DNA of 7,283 nt from Bacteroidales bacterium. GTDB taxonomy: Bacteria; Bacteroidota; Bacteroidia; Bacteroidales; Marinilabiliaceae. Below the pieces are notes generated by a model. It was not told where the DNA came from. It was given only the letters and a program-made list of their open reading frames with translations, and made no database searches. Numbering within the stretch: position 1 is the first letter of the stretch; every line of letters starts with the position of its first letter. Shown here in pieces: positions 5,311-7,283 of the stretch. The translations under genes were made by a program, and so were the position numbers. The DNA lies in NCBI GenBank assembly GCA_004552385.1, contig SFOL01000085.1, forward strand, positions 1-7,283, in the 5' to 3' direction.

Positions 5311-6456
5311 ATGGCGTTGATATTCATAGGCGTGATAGTGGTGTTTCTGCTTGCCAGCTTCTACGTGGCATCGCGGATATGCCGCATGCTGAAGAAGCGC
5401 CCCAGGCGCGCAAGAGTGGCAGTGTGGGTGACGGTTCTGGCTCTTGACGTGAGCTTCCTCGTGGCTCGGCTGATAGACTCGGACAGCGTCGGGCTGAACC
5501 GGGTGCTGTATGTGGTATCGACTACATGGATGCCAGTGGTAATGTTCATGTTCCTCATATTGGGCGCGATGAACACCGTGCGCTGGATAATTGGCGCGAA
5601 CACGGGGCATGATCCGTACCGGACTCCGCTGACAGTGAAAGTGGGAGTCGCAGTGACCATAGTCCTTTGCCTCATAGGCTATTATGAGGCCACTCACACC
5701 AAGAGCACCCGATATGACATTTACACCTCAAAGCTGGCCAAGGGGGAGAGAAGGCGTATAGTCCTCGTGTCTGACATCCACATGGGTTACGCCGTGACGA
5801 CCAAAGACGTGGAGAGGCTCGTGAGCGAAATCAACAGACTCTCGGCCGACGTGGTGATAATAGCAGGCGACCTGATAGACGGCGACCTGCTGCCAGTGAG
5901 AGAGGAGCGCACGCACACCGCGCTTGGCAAAATCCAGGCTCGGGAGGGCGTGATAGCCGTCATGGGCAACCACGATTACATGGACGACGACAAGGCGGCA
6001 GAGAACCTTCTGCGCCAAACGGAGGGACTGCTCTTGCTGCGCGACGAGACGGCGGACTTGACCGGGATGCACATAATAGGCCGTGACGACCTGTCTCACA
6101 AGAAGGCGTATGGCACAGAGCGCAAGCGGATAGAAGACTTCGGGCGCGCCGACAGCCTGTTCACCGTGGTGGTTGATCACCAGCCGGGCGCGATATGCGA
6201 CGCGCAAGAGATAAATGCCGACCTAAGCCTGAGCGGCCACACCCACGGCGGGCAGATCTGGCCGATGAGCATAGTAACCGGACTTATGTACACCATCGAC
6301 TACGGATACGGTTGCTTCGGCAACACATGCGCCATCGTGACATCCGGCTTTGGCACATGGGGCCCCCGGATGCGCCTCGGCACAAGGTCGGAGGTGGTGG
6401 CGATAGACGTGATAGGCACTGGCGAAACGGCCAAACAAAAGGAGTCGCAGGCATGA
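5311..6456 (+). CDS. Membrane-anchored metallophosphoesterase (YkuE/YaeI-like)
   Basis: This 381-residue protein joins an N-terminal membrane region to a calcineurin-like phosphoesterase domain. Hydrophobic segments lie at about 3-20, 36-54, 66-87 and 109-125. The catalytic domain (about 149-366) has the full set of metal ligands: SDIHMG with Asp155 and His157, GDLIDGD with Asp187, GNHDY with Asn220 and His221, VVVDHQP with His290, and SGHTHGGQ with His310 and His312. The conserved motifs suggest an active two-metal enzyme. Members of this group have been linked to phosphodiester or pyrophosphate cleavage of lipids and cell-envelope substrates, including a UDP-diacylglucosamine pyrophosphatase in Chlamydia, but the substrate here cannot be read from sequence. 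It starts 9 bases after bioD and its TGA overlaps the recR ATG. Confidence 0.9.
   Translation: MALIFIGVIVVFLLASFYVASRICRMLKKRPRRARVAVWVTVLALDVSFLVARLIDSDSVGLNRVLYVVSTTWMPVVMFMFLILGAMNTVRWIIGANTGHDPYRTPLTVKVGVAVTIVLCLIGYYEATHTKSTRYDIYTSKLAKGERRRIVLVSDIHMGYAVTTKDVERLVSEINRLSADVVIIAGDLIDGDLLPVREERTHTALGKIQAREGVIAVMGNHDYMDDDKAAENLLRQTEGLLLLRDETADLTGMHIIGRDDLSHKKAYGTERKRIEDFGRADSLFTVVVDHQPGAICDAQEINADLSLSGHTHGGQIWPMSIVTGLMYTIDYGYGCFGNTCAIVTSGFGTWGPRMRLGTRSEVVAIDVIGTGETAKQKESQA
6441..6444 (+). promoter_or_regulatory. Shine-Dalgarno site of recR
   Basis: GGAG lies eight bases before the ATG at 6453, favouring that start over the ATG codons at 6459 and 6468. The site sits inside the end of the upstream phosphoesterase gene. 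Confidence 0.55.
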
Positions 6457-7076
6457 GCATGGGCAACATGTACTCGTCAAAACTGCTTGACGACGCGGTG
6501 GGTCAATTCGCAAAACTTCCAGGCATTGGCCGCAAGACGGCACTGCGCCTCGTACTCCACCTGCTGCGCGAAGACAAGGAGGAGGTGGACCTGTTCACCG
6601 AGGCGATAAGGGCAGTGAGAAATGACATACGCTACTGCCGCATATGCCACAACCTGTCGGACACTGACACTTGCGAAATATGCTCCAACCCACAGCGCAA
6701 CCACAGGCTGATATGCGTGGTGGAGACAGTCCGCGACGTGATGGCACTCGAGGCCACGAGGCAATATGGCGGCGTGTATCACGTCCTTGGCGGCGTAATA
6801 TCGCCGATGGACGGCATTGGGCCAGACGACCTGAACATAGACCAGCTGGAGGCGAGAGTGGCCGCGAAGGAAGCCGACGAGGTAATCTTGGCACTGAGCG
6901 CCACTATGGAGGGAGACACGACCAACTACTACATATACAAGCGCATAGCCCCATATGGCGTAAAGACCACAACAATAGCGAGAGGAGTGGCCGTGGGCGA
7001 TGAGCTGGAGTACGCCGACGAGGTGACCCTTGGCAGAGCCATGGCAAACCGCGTCCCATTTGAGCAGACCATATAG
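6453..7076 (+). CDS. recR: Recombination mediator protein RecR
   Basis: RecR works with RecO (and RecF) to load RecA on single-stranded DNA at gaps during recombinational repair. The 207-residue product is of family length and shows, in order, the helix-hairpin-helix LPGIGRKTA (22-30), a four-cysteine zinc finger (Cys62, Cys65, Cys74, Cys77), a Toprim domain starting at ICVVE (87-91), the GGVISPMDGIGP segment (113-124), and the C-terminal VGDELEYADEVTLGRA (181-196) close to the RecR end. The start at 6453 overlaps the upstream stop in an ATGA arrangement, implying translational coupling; a slightly later start (6459 or 6468) would not change any domain. In some Gram-negatives recR follows dnaX and ybaB; here it ends the rex operon instead. 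Confidence 0.96.
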   Translation: MSMGNMYSSKLLDDAVGQFAKLPGIGRKTALRLVLHLLREDKEEVDLFTEAIRAVRNDIRYCRICHNLSDTDTCEICSNPQRNHRLICVVETVRDVMALEATRQYGGVYHVLGGVISPMDGIGPDDLNIDQLEARVAAKEADEVILALSATMEGDTTNYYIYKRIAPYGVKTTTIARGVAVGDELEYADEVTLGRAMANRVPFEQTI

Positions 7077-7179
7077 CCACCACACCCGCCAGAAGCAATC
7101 AAGACAGCCGGCGATATGACGGTCGGACCCAAAGAAAAACAGACACATAATAAAAAGCAACCATCAACAGACAGAAAAA

Positions 7180-7283
7180 ATGGAAGAACTGTTAGCAAAA
7201 CTTCGCAAAGACTATCTCATAGCCTTCCTGCCAACCATAGCCCTTTTCGTCATAGCCCTGTGCATAGGCCGCTTCACAGAGCC
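7180..7283 (+). CDS. Partial membrane protein, unknown
   Basis: An open frame of 34 complete codons begins at this ATG and runs off the window. It reads as a short charged start (MEELLAKLRKDY) followed by one hydrophobic segment (about residues 13-29), then Gly-Arg-Phe-Thr-Glu, typical of an N-terminal signal anchor. All four isoleucines use ATA, as in the upstream operon. The gene is separated from recR by 103 bases in which I see neither a TAnnTTTG box nor a clear terminator, so it may be read through from recR. Too little is present to assign a family. Confidence 0.6.
   Translation, partial: MEELLAKLRKDYLIAFLPTIALFVIALCIGRFTE

Noticed and set aside
4591..5697. Minus-strand open frame of 368 codons opposite bioD and the phosphoesterase
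   Set aside because: Antisense to two genes with clear motifs; its product is His/Arg/Gln-rich with no recognisable family.
6477..7160. Minus-strand open frame of 227 codons opposite recR
   Set aside because: Shadow of recR; Tyr/His/Val-rich composition and no domain.

Overview
This window looks like a chromosomal housekeeping segment from a GC-rich Bacteroidota, most likely a Bacteroidales gut bacterium (a Muribaculaceae-like genome is my inference, not shown). The clues are promoter boxes of the Bacteroidota type (TAnnTTTG at -7), tRNA genes without an encoded CCA end, the rnpA-yidD pair, and a RecR, Rex and FolC that fit Bacteroidales relatives from memory. I saw no mobile element, CRISPR array or phage gene.

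Layout. (1) Positions 1-266 hold a minus-strand array of valine tRNA genes: a 5' fragment cut by the window edge, tRNA-Val(GAC) and tRNA-Val(TAC). A good promoter lies upstream at 356-385. (2) Positions 467-3064 hold a compact minus-strand operon, in transcription order rnpA (RNase P protein), yidD (membrane insertion factor), recX (RecA modulator) and folC (folylpolyglutamate/dihydrofolate synthase). rnpA and yidD overlap and the other gaps are about 20 bases. (3) Positions 3065-3365 are a divergent intergenic region of about 300 bases with a candidate promoter in each direction and an imperfect inverted repeat. (4) Positions 3366-7076 hold a plus-strand operon: rex (NADH/NAD+ redox repressor), an unrecognised exported Ala/Thr-rich protein, bioD (dethiobiotin synthetase), a membrane-anchored metallophosphoesterase and recR (recombination mediator). 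Gaps are 4, 6 and 9 bases, then an ATGA overlap. (5) From 7180 a new membrane-protein gene starts and runs off the window.

How the genes work together. The minus operon combines RNA processing, membrane biogenesis, recombination control and folate metabolism. The plus operon joins redox sensing, an envelope protein, biotin synthesis, a membrane phosphoesterase and DNA repair. Both read as growth-linked housekeeping clusters rather than a single dedicated pathway.

The least ordinary items are: a valine tRNA with C instead of U at position 33; an uncharacterised exported protein with ten consecutive threonines and five matches to the Bacteroides O-glycosylation motif; and a sharp difference in isoleucine codon choice between the two strands (ATA dominant in plus-strand genes, nearly absent in minus-strand genes). 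No clearly new multi-gene system is visible; the exported protein is the best candidate for undescribed biology.
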